A DNA stretch of 64,000 nucleotides, taken from assembly GCF_000209165.1 (NCBI RefSeq), contig NC_009047.1:434001-498000 (forward strand), read 5' to 3'. Shown in pieces: positions 19,701-28,545 of this stretch. The stretch comes from Scheffersomyces stipitis CBS 6054. Taxonomy: Eukaryota > Ascomycota > Pichiomycetes > Serinales > Debaryomycetaceae. The notes below the pieces were generated by a model. The model was given only the letters and a program-made list of their open reading frames with translations, made no database searches and was not told the DNA's origin. Positions within the stretch are counted from its first letter, which is position 1. Every line of letters starts with the position of its first letter. A program made the position numbers and the translations under genes.

Positions 19701-21007
19701 TGCTTATCTTTGGGATTAGCAGGCGCATTTGGTAGAGGAAGATGTAATTTATGAAATTCCTCGGGTGAAGATGCTTTAACTGACACGTCCAAGCCAAATT
19801 GAATATATGTTGGTCTGTATCTATCGAGCTTATTAAAGACCTCGTAAGGAGTCCGACCTTTAAGAGCCTTGTTGGGCGTGTGGTTCTTGATGTACAGCAC
19901 ATATTCAATGATGTGATCAAAAAGACAAAGAACCTTGTCTGTATTATTCGGAAATTGAAGGATAACCTTGTATATGTTCCGCAAGATCGTGCGGTTATGA
20001 GACTCTGCAAGTCCGTTCAATTCCGGAGAGTAGCTAGCAATCTTATCTCGTTTAATGCCAAGTGTGGCAAGCAATTGTGAGTCAGGTAGTTCTTTGGCAT
20101 TGTCTGCTCTGAAATGCGCTATCCTTTCTGGAAATTTGTTGTTCCAGATGTGCAAGAGTAGGAAAAGATCAGCTGTGACTTGCTTATGAGATGTAAAGAT
20201 TAGTTCAGTAAATCGGGAGAAATGGTCAATGAGAGTAGTGATGAAGTATTTTTTGTGACCGATGAGGAAAGGTCCCATCGTATCGCTACTAACTCTTTCT
20301 AACCGACGTGTGGCTGGTCTTTGGGTGGTGTGGTTATGGGATGCTTGTCTTATGTTTACGGCATTACATAAGCGACATTCCTTCACCCTAAGGATACTCT
20401 CTTCCGTATCAACAACCGTTATGAATCCCGTTTTTGCTAGGGATTGTAAATTTGAAATTGCCATATGACTGCATTGGAGATGGTGATAAAACCAGTCATG
20501 GGGGCCGTGTAATTCGGCAACTTCAGCAGGAATATTGTGAACTGTTGAATATTCCTCATCAAAAAAGTAAAGGGAATCGAGTTCATTTTTGACAGAAAGT
20601 TGAGAAATGAAAAGGTTATTCTTTCTATTGGCAACTTTAAGCATGTGTTTACTATTTGCAATATAGGCTCCCGCTTCTGTGAGTATGGTTGTCCACCCTT
20701 GTTCAAGTAGTTGGCCAACTGATATGAGATTACAAGAGATTTCGGGGATAACCATTACATCTGTGACAGATACCTTTGGGTCTAAATGAATGTCAAGTGT
20801 ACCCTTTGCAATAGCGCGTACGGTTCGTCCGTCAGCAACACGAAATGATGTACCTTGACCAGTGGGGTCATAGGTTATATCATGCAATAATTTTGCAGAA
20901 TTAACACACGTTCTAGTACAGCCTGAATCATATAGAAATAGTACATTTGATAACAGTGGTTCGTCACCTAAGTAAAGAATTTGACGACCTGGGCGACCAC
21001 CAAACCA
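16715..21007 (-). CDS. pol: Retrotransposon Pol (protease-integrase-RT-RNase H)
   Basis: The frame continues directly from gag after the UAA at 21008-21010 and is open for 1,430 codons. Protease: active-site DSG in LYDSGC, about 27 residues after the stop. Integrase: a HHCC zinc site (HHLQCSH ... CRLC), then the DDE triad in SDTMGP, RADNAKE and GLAESHN. A long polar linker with nuclear-localisation-like basic runs (KRQR) follows. Reverse transcriptase: LDIESAYLNAPL and the catalytic YVDD. RNase H: AYTDASFAP, a CEM glutamate and YEDNQA. No frameshift or stop interrupts the domains. The first potential ATG-type start is absent near the beginning, so expression should depend on readthrough from gag. 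Confidence 0.95.
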   Translation of the reverse strand, partial: WFGGRPGRQILYLGDEPLLSNVLFLYDSGCTRTCVNSAKLLHDITYDPTGQGTSFRVADGRTVRAIAKGTLDIHLDPKVSVTDVMVIPEISCNLISVGQLLEQGWTTILTEAGAYIANSKHMLKVANRKNNLFISQLSVKNELDSLYFFDEEYSTVHNIPAEVAELHGPHDWFYHHLQCSHMAISNLQSLAKTGFITVVDTEESILRVKECRLCNAVNIRQASHNHTTQRPATRRLERVSSDTMGPFLIGHKKYFITTLIDHFSRFTELIFTSHKQVTADLFLLLHIWNNKFPERIAHFRADNAKELPDSQLLATLGIKRDKIASYSPELNGLAESHNRTILRNIYKVILQFPNNTDKVLCLFDHIIEYVLYIKNHTPNKALKGRTPYEVFNKLDRYRPTYIQFGLDVSVKASSPEEFHKLHLPLPNAPANPKDKQYPMTFFGTFIGFCEDNYTYKILVSTKNFPVIQTVNVKFMSSMSNINSYFKSLDFSQIQEAKEVEATLNAQVAAAQFKVNQDLHDYDTSESVREVNVHSASTGSRNNSAVMTRGNTERGESLPSDTYPIHPQTPLLILALKHPEVYANKKKEFPWMTYPEHPKPILTDKTQQESKSTANNSSTLVGGTNVRIPTPVDKQVAPVFGENIQRDSSMDYKSDSGIFSTSRKQKADKNKSELITEDAPVATLKESQKSVLKRTNAKGHSNMNDKESPPAIETTKINSDKNSSTDTGTVKTKHDYNNRGERQNFINVTEPKVIQAASNREVRALKRQRMQEGLSSETSVELERSDPNFIPKPKTHKLRAKTHPGKSDVDSVTHVESDETERGNVKRQRRTSPDFLSLDTINLMLSLIQSKSTDICTNIEGAHCLFSLIDQIREDSDDLPINVMYAVIDNIDYDDKNWKDSMRQEIDKFIKLNVFEIVDIPKGRKAISTRWVHTSKDGGIKGVKYKSRCVVRGFLQQAGRDFDPSKISSPVVDLLTIRLLVSIATTNNYIIHQLDIESAYLNAPLSNEEPIYIRPPKGYELPQNKCWLVKKAIYGMRQSGYEWYHTLLKVIRKLDFEESSFASGLFHKRHKNGNIIIIAVYVDDIFMISSSERMLKEFKQNLQKYFDMKYLDEIKEYLGVKFHKTKNGYIMSQKEYLQGIVKQFKLEESYGKYIPMIKDKTKYNNASTIVKDQFIDDSPIDNETLLDAQGKELYQKGVGLLLWANRNTRPDISFAANQLGSKGANPNVNDFQKLLYCIRYIKLNIDYELKYETNDTTKKNSDFNIVAYTDASFAPEKDRRSITGNAIYLNGHLVSWTTKRQHSITTSSASCEMVALKLTAETSIRIKYILRELGYTVKGVQIYEDNQAVIANCKNENISHSRRMVDIDMKLLRQLIKDKEILLDYVKTSVNTADMFTKALSRAQFTQLRDHLVSNVRNVSTLDSRTKRLGE
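16718..16724 (-). other. Polypurine tract
   Basis: In element sense the bases AGGGGAG directly precede the 3' LTR (TGATGG...). They are also the last codons of pol (...Leu-Gly-Glu-stop). This is the expected plus-strand primer site; coding and priming functions overlap. Confidence 0.8.
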
Positions 21008-22216
21008 TTAATTGTTGACATTCTTGTTGCCATTGTACTTCTGAGACTCAGTGTTGTTTTGGATCCTCTTATGTCCGTGTGAGTTATGCTTCTTATTGTT
21101 AGATTGTTTATCGTATTGATTTCCAGATGGTTCGATAAGTGCAGAATCAGTTCTCATCATTTGAAGAGTTGTTTCAAGTGATGGTGCCGTGTAAGATGGG
21201 TCTTTGATGAAGGCTTGATATTGTTTATTTAATTGCCGACCTAAGACTTTTACGTTCGATTCATTGTTTACATCAACATACATGAAGTAATACATGAAAT
21301 CAGTTGAGTCTATTGTTTGGAAGAATTGAATAATCCTACGTTCAGTTGTTGACTTCAAGTTTTGACGGTCAGTTTCCAAAGCAGATGTCTTTATAAGCCC
21401 ATGGCTCTTCTTAACTTTCCTGATATAATCAATGATTTGTACAGAAGCATCATCATTTCTGTGTGATTCAATATAGTTGATTATTTTCTTTAAGTTAATA
21501 CGCTCATCGTCGTTTCTAAGAACATCTCTTGTTTGAATACGTAAGAGACGTTCAATCTTTTCCGCAGCGAATTTATAGTAAAATATCTTGTTTGCATCAG
21601 TATAGCCCTCAAAAAACGTAGTTTCATCTGTAGTTGTATTGATTTCAAAATCGTTCAAAACAACTTCCTTGAAATTTGGTATGTTCATGTATATGATGTC
21701 AAACACCTTCTGATACTTGGCAATTATCGTAGTATTTGAACTTAAATCTGGTAATTTTTTAAGTTGGTCCTGGATATCCTGAATTTCGTTCGATACGTCC
21801 TTTTTAATTTTCACCAGCGAGAAACCATGTCCGTTGCTCTTACCTAAAGCACTGGACATGGGAGTGGTAATATCATCCAGCAGTTCTTCGTCATCATCCA
21901 GCGATGACTCTGAATGTGACGGAAGATCTGATCCATTACCAGCATCTGTAGCGTCATCCTTTTCCATCTTGTCATTTTCACTGTCTGGTACTACTTTGAG
22001 ACTCATTATGTAAAGTAAGTTCAGAATTTGTCTGTTTACTTTACTAAATTCATGGTTGATAACTTCGCTAAACTTATCTAGTTTCTGATCAAACTCATCC
22101 TTCATGGCGATGGCTGATAATTCATCAGTCAAGACCTTGGGGTCAGTTGAAGTTTGACCTTTGACGAATTCATTTTTGAATTTGCCTTGAACTTGATTAG
22201 CTGAAGAGGAGGACAT
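21008..22216 (-). CDS. gag: Retrotransposon Gag
   Basis: Capsid-like protein of 402 residues that would form the virus-like particle. It starts 41 nt inside the 5' LTR boundary (MSSSSANQ). It has a Ser-rich N-terminus, an acidic stretch (SSLDDDEELLDD), a helical central region with the YxFIKDPSY-type end expected for copia Gag, and a basic, Asn/His-rich C-terminus likely to bind RNA. There is no CCHC zinc knuckle, as in Ty1-like Gags. It ends with UAA in the same frame as pol. Confidence 0.9.
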   Translation of the reverse strand: MSSSSANQVQGKFKNEFVKGQTSTDPKVLTDELSAIAMKDEFDQKLDKFSEVINHEFSKVNRQILNLLYIMSLKVVPDSENDKMEKDDATDAGNGSDLPSHSESSLDDDEELLDDITTPMSSALGKSNGHGFSLVKIKKDVSNEIQDIQDQLKKLPDLSSNTTIIAKYQKVFDIIYMNIPNFKEVVLNDFEINTTTDETTFFEGYTDANKIFYYKFAAEKIERLLRIQTRDVLRNDDERINLKKIINYIESHRNDDASVQIIDYIRKVKKSHGLIKTSALETDRQNLKSTTERRIIQFFQTIDSTDFMYYFMYVDVNNESNVKVLGRQLNKQYQAFIKDPSYTAPSLETTLQMMRTDSALIEPSGNQYDKQSNNKKHNSHGHKRIQNNTESQKYNGNKNVNN

Positions 22217-22245
22217 TTTGGATAGACTTAAACGGTTGCTAATTT

Positions 22246-22257
22246 TGACTTCTAATC
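22246..22257 (-). other. Primer-binding site, complementary to tRNA-Arg(UCU) anticodon arm
   Basis: The 12 bases next to the 5' LTR read TGACTTCTAATC on the plus strand. That is the sequence of the anticodon stem and loop of yeast tRNA-Arg(UCU), which contains UGACUUCUAAUC. The element RNA (minus strand) would therefore pair with an internal tRNA segment, so the primer should be a tRNA half cut in the anticodon loop. The tRNA sequence is from memory. Confidence 0.82.
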
Positions 22258-22541
22258 TGACGGGAAACCTGTATATTGCGACCGGTTTTCCTTTTGGACT
22301 TAGAATTGGATTAATGGATATGGACTTGTATTAATCACTAAAGAACTATTTAATTCTGTTTAAACTAGAATGGATTCCATGAGGTTTATATAGTCTTTTT
22401 GCCCTGCAATTTTATTGCGTGGTTTAACGAGTTATGGCCAGCGAATACCAATTATTCTCCTAGGCAAATACGTACGTCCAATCCGAGGCTACCAGCCTCG
22501 GAAACCATTTTACCAAAGATCCTGTATCTTATTTTCCATCA
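22258..22541 (-). repeat. 5' LTR of the retrotransposon
   Basis: This 284-bp LTR appears identical to the 3' copy. In element sense it contains a TATA box, TATATAAA (complement of 22385-22392), which should drive the genomic RNA. The U3 hairpin CCGAGGCT-ACC-AGCCTCGG is at 22483-22501. Confidence 0.95.
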
Positions 22542-22546
22542 CGAAT

Positions 22547-23637
22547 GTAGTAGGCAGTGAAGTTGGAGTATGGGGCAGTAATGAAGGTATATTTCACTGG
22601 AAAACTGGCAGAATGGTCGAAGAGGGTTACTTTTGAAGTTGCTGTTTAGTTCAATACTATTCTTTTTTTGAGTGTTGAATATTGTTTTATAATTGAGTGT
22701 AGGTTTTATTCAAATATGTGTCGATATTTGTTCAAATATTGTGAAAATTTCTACAAAACAAATACAAAGAGAAGAAATCTTCAAGACCGCACACGAAACA
22801 GAACTTTGTTCCTTGTCAGCAGAACGTTTCCTACGCTAGGACATATTCAGATAAACTGTACGAGGTAACTCAATTATAACAATATTATCACGTGACAGTA
22901 ACAGATTGCTCCCATACTGATCAGGATTGCTACGACTTGTGTCTGTGCAGCAAGGATTTGTTCAAGATCACCAATTAACGACAGTACGACAATACTACAA
23001 AGTCCATTTGTTCAATTGTCCAATACTACAACGACAATGTAGAGCAAGTAGCCTCAAAAGCACCTCTACTGTCGGGATCAGACGGATAGGATGTGTGCAG
23101 GCCTTACCCCAGCAGAAATGACATGCATGTCCGTTTACCAATCAGGCATTCATAGTTAACGGCCAGTCACGATCCTCATAGTTAAGCGCCTCATAGTTAA
23201 GCTGTAGGTAAGAAAAGGCTCACTTAGTAACGGTGTGGGATATAAATTATATAATTCTCTTCCACACTTTTTCTGGCATCCATATAGTCTGAAACGACGA
23301 CATAATTTCCATCATTGGCAGGTTCTTGGTTTGCGCCCCATATTTGCGTTACGGAACTTGTACTTCATTTGCGTTCTGCATTGCGTTTTCAACAGCATTT
23401 CTCCCTTAATCTCATCTCATTTTTTTTCTTCCAGCTAGCCATTTCATGGCTTTTGATCGGCTGGATCCACTCAAACTCTCCTGTCACGTTTCCAAGTTGA
23501 ACGGCAACTTCAGTTTCAACTTCAGCTTTTTCTCTAAAATTGACTCGGTGTATCTCGCGAGTTCTAGGTGTCTTCTGTCGTCCGTGATATCGGCGATTTC
23601 CAAAATTCAGATTTCCATTAGTCTGCTCCACAAGAAA
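22547..23637. other. PTP1 upstream region, right flank of the retrotransposon
   Basis: About 1.1 kb without a convincing gene. It contains TCACGTGA at 22888-22895 and a short direct repeat CCTCATAGTTAAG (two copies near 23175-23202, with a related TTCATAGTTAAC just upstream). The PTP1 frame is open upstream to an ATG at 23446, but that extension is not conserved-looking. Confidence 0.55.
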
Positions 23638-24684
23638 ATGGCGGTGGTGCCGCCATTCATGAAGGTACCACTACAGCAGCAGAAGGAGAACTTTCACCAG
23701 CTCAACGACTTGGAAGCGGCTCGGATACGGCTGGGGCTCCGCTTACCAGAAGAATCGGATTGGCTGGTAGCCGATGGTATTAACAAAGCAAACGCTAAAC
23801 GCAACCGCTACACCAACGTCTTTCCATATGACATTTCGCGAGTCAAATTGCCATTAAATGAAGATGCTACGGGTACAGACTACATCAATGCTTCCTACGT
23901 TAAGCTCTACAGTTCGTTGAAGAATTCAAAACTCAGTGCTGATACTGAAAAAACCCTTGAAAGCGAACTTACTCCTCCTCCAGAAAGCACGTATATAGCT
24001 GCACAGGGCCCACTAGAAGCCACCGTCAATCAGTTTTGGAGCATGGCCTACAATGAATCAGAAAAACAGAACAACGAAGTAATCCTAATCGTCATGGTGA
24101 CCCCACTAACCGAAAGCGGCATGGTGAAATGCAACCGATACTGGCCGGATAAGGACCAGAAAGTGTTGGAAATGGCAGCAGAAAACAAACAGGATGGCAT
24201 AGACATCTCAGGTTTGACTCTAGAGCATGTCAGCGAGACGTATGACGAGATTGGCGATTTTTTGTTGACGGAAATGAACCTCAAGTCTAGCTCTAAGTCG
24301 AAAAAAGTGTACCACTTCTACTACTACAAGTGGGCAGACTCACGGGTACCCGCTTCCATCTACCCGTTGCTATACTTGTCAGAAGAGATAAATAGCATCC
24401 GTAAGCTCGTAGAGAATCCACCTATACCTATAGTACATTGTTCTGCTGGAGTTGGAAGAACGGGAACATTCATAGCTATAGACCATCTCTTCAGGGATTT
24501 TGACAAGTTCATCGCGGTTTGCGACAAAGCCAAGTCGTCGAAGGGCTACGATATAGACTTCGACCCCGTGTTCCAGACGGTGTTGCAGCTCAGGGACAGC
24601 CGGATGATGATGGTCCAGACTGCGTACCAGTTCAGTTTCCTCTATGAATCCGCCAAAAAGCTCTACAAGGAGCGATTCAAGTGA
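23638..24684 (+). CDS. PTP1: Protein tyrosine phosphatase Ptp1
   Basis: Classical cytosolic PTP. The start is chosen at the ATG at 23638 (MAVVPPFMKVP, 348 residues); the in-frame ATG at 23446 would add 64 hydrophobic/Ser-rich residues not expected in the family. Visible motifs: NRYTNVFPYD and DYINASYV for phosphotyrosine recognition, TYIAAQGPL, and the catalytic P-loop VHCSAGVGRTGTFIAID with the HCx5R cysteine. The mobile WPD loop reads WAD, keeping the general-acid Asp but not the proline, a tolerated change in yeast PTP1. A C-terminal Q-loop (MMMVQTAYQFSFLYE) completes the domain. Confidence 0.94.
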   Translation: MAVVPPFMKVPLQQQKENFHQLNDLEAARIRLGLRLPEESDWLVADGINKANAKRNRYTNVFPYDISRVKLPLNEDATGTDYINASYVKLYSSLKNSKLSADTEKTLESELTPPPESTYIAAQGPLEATVNQFWSMAYNESEKQNNEVILIVMVTPLTESGMVKCNRYWPDKDQKVLEMAAENKQDGIDISGLTLEHVSETYDEIGDFLLTEMNLKSSSKSKKVYHFYYYKWADSRVPASIYPLLYLSEEINSIRKLVENPPIPIVHCSAGVGRTGTFIAIDHLFRDFDKFIAVCDKAKSSKGYDIDFDPVFQTVLQLRDSRMMMVQTAYQFSFLYESAKKLYKERFK

Positions 24685-24901
24685 ATGAAGATAGTTTTTA
24701 CATATATTCCACCAGTTTCTATATAGATACACACTACTGATAACTAATTACTAATGATAATGTTTAATATGAAAAATAAATAATTGCAATTAAAAAAATG
24801 ACTGCGAAAAATGAAACGCACACTGATAACAATCCATTTTTAATTATATTTAGATAGACTTTGTTTGTTATTTGTATGTATAACTGATCATAGTTTTATT
24901 T

Positions 24902-25951
24902 ATGGGCATGGACTCGATTTACATGACAAGTGAAGAATCTATGGATGTCACAGTTCCTATTTCCTTTGAATTCCCGCTACAAAGCAGATACATCTATAGA
25001 GTACTGGTAGCAGACTGTGGTGAAACGGCCCAAGAGCCAGGTAATGAAGACAGGAACTTGGATAATGTGCCTAGAATGGTCATAAGTGAGAAGTTATTGC
25101 AGAACTGTTTGGTAGAAGTAGTCCAATATTTTGCTTTGGAAGAGTTGGCAATAGTTGACGGAGAAACAGTTCACCTTGACAATAAGATGTTACTTGTTTG
25201 CGAGAAATGTGTGGTGTCACAACTGTGGGTGATAGATATGATTGGTGACCCGCTGATAATTGAACATGTTACCATGATGGTATTTACAGCTTCTTTGTCA
25301 CAAGACAGGTTAATTGAAGTAGAGGCTGATTTCTGGTGTAGGTATTCTTTGGCACGGTATTGTCGCAAGTCGCATACAGAGTATTTTGGGTGCAAAATGA
25401 GACATACCTTTGAAGAGATCTACGACGATACCGGCTTTATTGTTGAATTGTTAAAGCACAAAAGAAGCTGCAAAGAGATTGTGGTAAAGTGTGAAGATTT
25501 TAATACACTAATGGTACCAGAACCATCTTCCTCTCTAGAAATGAACACAGAACAAGGTATACCAGAACTAGTTGAATTACAAAATAATGTTGAGGAGAAC
25601 AAAGAAAACCTCAACGCCGAAATCAAGGAAAACTACGAGAATAAAGTAAACAGCCCACTACAGCATTCTCAATATAGATCTTCTATGATTACAGCTACAG
25701 TACACCTCAAGCAACGAGAAGTTAGTTCCCTAATAGGCGTCAATGGCACACGACTCAATACGATCAGGGAGCAAACTGGGTGCAAAATCAAAGTACAGCC
25801 CGTGGGAAACGGTGGAAACCGAGGCATTGCCAGAAAAGATACTCCGCAACAAATTACTGTCAGCGGTCACAATGCCAACGTTCAGGAAGCTATAGACGAG
25901 ATCAGGCTGTTTATAGTTCGCTACCGCAGCGGGGACTTCAGCTTCATGTAG
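24902..25951 (+). CDS. Single KH-domain RNA-binding protein, unidentified
   Basis: A 349-residue protein with one clear KH domain at the C-terminus (about residues 262-340). It has the motif LIGVNGTRLNTIREQTGCKIKV (GxxG loop as GVNG), a variable loop rich in Gly/Asn, and QQITVSGHNANVQEAIDEI. The N-terminal 200 residues have many cysteines and hydrophobic stretches but no domain I recognise. It could be a divergent relative of Mer1, a meiotic splicing activator with a C-terminal KH domain, but that is a guess from layout alone. It should bind single-stranded RNA. It ends 515 bp before SSB1 on the same strand. Confidence 0.75.
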   Translation: MGMDSIYMTSEESMDVTVPISFEFPLQSRYIYRVLVADCGETAQEPGNEDRNLDNVPRMVISEKLLQNCLVEVVQYFALEELAIVDGETVHLDNKMLLVCEKCVVSQLWVIDMIGDPLIIEHVTMMVFTASLSQDRLIEVEADFWCRYSLARYCRKSHTEYFGCKMRHTFEEIYDDTGFIVELLKHKRSCKEIVVKCEDFNTLMVPEPSSSLEMNTEQGIPELVELQNNVEENKENLNAEIKENYENKVNSPLQHSQYRSSMITATVHLKQREVSSLIGVNGTRLNTIREQTGCKIKVQPVGNGGNRGIARKDTPQQITVSGHNANVQEAIDEIRLFIVRYRSGDFSFM

Positions 25952-26466
25952 TTGCAAGAGGATCAAAACGAATTAATCGATTCTCAGGAGAGATCCACAT
26001 GCCGTCCGAGGATTCAACCTACATTATCTACAGCTAACGACGATTGCTAGAAATCGAGAGATGGCCTAAGAAAATCGTACCAGATGTTGACCTTGTCAAA
26101 AGTGAGAAAATAATTGAATTGACTTCAAAGGTGTCATATTCAATTCTCATTTTCAAGAATGCCTCTCCACATATTTTCTATATAAGTTCTATCTCTCTGC
26201 TAATATAAGGATGTGGAATGCGGACCGGGTAACCTCCTTCTACACAGTAAAACGAGGACCAGCCCCAGAAGTACTGCGAATACACAGAAGACACAGTAAC
26301 TAGATTGCTGAAAAAGCAACCAAGCACGTGACTGTAGCCCATAAGTGAAAAATTTTTTTTTTCAGCAGAGAAGAAATTTTTCATTAGCCAATATATTAAA
26401 TTTTCAGTTTCAGCTCTTCTTCTCTTCTTCTTTTTTTCTTCATTCCTTACAAACAATTAGTTTAAA
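25952..26466 (+). promoter_or_regulatory. SSB1 promoter region
   Basis: About 515 bp upstream of SSB1. It contains a GCACGTGA E-box (around 26324-26331), a T-rich tract (26346-26364), pyrimidine-rich TCTTCTTC runs just before the ATG and an A-rich start context (TTTAAAATGG), typical of highly expressed yeast genes. No separate gene is seen. Confidence 0.5.
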
Positions 26467-27066
26467 ATGGCTGACGGTGTTTTCCAAGGTGCTATTGGTA
26501 TCGATTTAGGTACCACCTACTCGTGTGTTGCTACATTCGACTCTGCTGTTGAGATCATTGCTAACGAGCAGGGTAACAGAGTGACTCCATCCTTCGTCGC
26601 TTTCACTAACGAGGAAAGATTGATTGGTGATGCCGCTAAGAACCAGGCTGCCTTGAACCCAAAGAACACTGTTTTCGATGCCAAGCGTTTGATCGGACGT
26701 GCCTTCGACGACGAATCCGTCCAAAAGGACATCAAGTCGTGGCCATTCAAGGTTATCGACTCCAACGGTAACCCACAGATTGAAGTTGAATACTTGGAAG
26801 AAACCAAGACTTTCTCTCCTCAAGAAATCTCATCTATGGTTTTGACCAAGATGAAGGAAATTGCCGAAGCTAAGATCGGTAAGAAGGTTGAAAAGGCTGT
26901 TGTCACTGTTCCAGCTTACTTCAACGATGCCCAAAGACAAGCCACCAAGGACGCTGGTGCCATTGCCGGTTTGAACGTTTTGAGAATCATCAACGAACCT
27001 ACTGCTGCTGCCATTGCCTACGGTTTAGGTGCCGGTAAGTCTGAGAAGGAAAGACATGTCCTCATT

Positions 27067-27098
<32 letters not shown>

Positions 27099-28308
27099 CT
27101 TGTTGAACATCACCGGTGGTGTTTTCACCGTCAAGGCCACTGCTGGTGACACTCACTTGGGTGGTCAGGATTTCGACACCAACTTGTTGGAACACTTCAA
27201 GAAGGAATTCCAAAAGAAGACCGGTTTGGACATCTCTGGTGACGCCAGAGCCTTGAGAAGATTGAGAACTGCCTGTGAACGTGCTAAGAGATCCCTTTCT
27301 TCTGGTACCCAGACCACTGTCGAAATCGACTCCTTATTTGACGGTGAAGACTTCTCCGCCAACATCACCAGAGCCAGATTCGAAGACATTAACTCTGCTC
27401 TCTTCAAGTCTACCTTGGACCCAGTCGAACAAGTCTTGAAGGATGCTAAGATCTCTAAGGCCAACGTCGACGAAGTCGTCTTGGTTGGTGGTTCCACCAG
27501 AATTCCAAAGGTCCAGAAGTTGTTGTCTGACTTCTTCGACGGTAAGCAATTGGAAAAGTCTATTAACCCAGATGAAGCTGTTGCCTACGGTGCTGCTGTC
27601 CAGGGTGCTATCTTGACTGGTCAATCCACTTCTGAAGACACCAAGGACTTGTTGTTGTTGGATGTTATCCCATTGTCTTTGGGTGTCGCCATGCAAGGTA
27701 ACGTTTTTGCCCCAGTCGTCCCAAGAAACACCACTGTCCCAACCATTAAGAGAAGAACTTTCACCACCGTTGCTGACCACCAGACCACTGTGCAATTCCC
27801 AGTGTACCAGGGTGAACGTGTCAACTGTTCCGAAAACACCTTGTTGGGTGAGTTCGACTTGAAGAACATCCCACCAATGCAAGCTGGTGAACCAGTCTTG
27901 GAAGCCATCTTCGAAGTTGATGCCAACGGTATCTTGAAGGTCACTGCTGTCGAAAAATCCACTGGTAGATCTGCTAACATCACCATCTCCAACTCCATCG
28001 GTAGATTGTCTTCTGAAGAAATCGAAAAGATGATCTCTGACGCCGAAAAGTTCAAGTCTTCTGACGATGCCTTTGCCAAGAGACACGAACAAAAGCAAAA
28101 GTTGGAAGCCTACGTTGCTTCTGTCGAATCCACCGTCACTGACCCAGTCTTGTCTGCTAAGTTGAAGAAGTCTGCTAAGGACAGAATCGAAACTGCCTTG
28201 TCTGACGCTTTACAAACCTTAGAAATTGAAGACTCTTCTGCTGATGACTACAGAAAGGCCGAATTGGCCTTGAAGCGTGCCGTCACCAAGGGTATGTCCA
28301 CCCGTTAA
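26467..28308 (+). CDS. SSB1: Ribosome-associated Hsp70 Ssb
   Basis: Hsp70 chaperone that binds nascent chains on ribosomes with the Zuo1-Ssz1 complex. It has 613 residues, the same length as S. cerevisiae Ssb1/Ssb2. Motifs: [13 protein letters not shown], phosphate-2 [14 protein letters not shown], the adenosine motif [13 protein letters not shown], and the substrate domain [13 protein letters not shown]. There is no EEVD at the C-terminus (ends KGMSTR), which separates Ssb from cytosolic Ssa. Codon use is extremely biased (TTG, GGT, AAG, GCC/GCT), as expected of a translation-linked abundant protein. No intron is present. Confidence 0.98.
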
Positions 28309-28545
28309 GTATAATTAAATATAATATTCTTTGTATATTTCATTTTAGTTTAGTTTTCTTATGGGTCTGCACAATATATACTTCCGTGTTATCAAACTGT
28401 ATAAGATTGTTGAATAATGCTACTATTGGGAGCTTTAGGTGCTACTTCGGTTCCTTCTAACGATAGTGTACCTCTCGAATGGGTGTTTAGGATGAAGCTT
28501 GACTAAATTATTTTCTGTCATTATGGTTCTATATTTATGTACTAT

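Larger units (their letters stand above)
16434..22541 (-). mobile_element. Complete Ty1/copia LTR retrotransposon
   Basis: A 6,108-bp element read on the minus strand: 5' LTR 22258-22541, primer-binding site, gag, in-frame UAA, protease, integrase, reverse transcriptase, RNase H, polypurine tract, 3' LTR 16434-16717. Integrase before reverse transcriptase defines Ty1/copia (Pseudoviridae). Both LTRs are 284 bp, start TG, end CA, and I read them as identical. The insertion is flanked by perfect 5-bp direct repeats CGAAT (16429-16433 and 22542-22546). All catalytic motifs are intact, so it is likely young and possibly active. The single-frame gag-stop-pol layout and the tRNA-Arg primer site resemble the Tca2 group of Candida. 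Confidence 0.97.

Noticed and set aside
26002..26022. GGATTC-AACC on the plus strand, a possible minus-strand tRNA T arm
   Set aside because: The loop would read GTTGAATCC, lacking the invariant C, and no cloverleaf is possible.
27334..28098. Long minus-strand frame of 254 codons under SSB1
   Set aside because: It is a shadow of the strongly biased codon use of SSB1.
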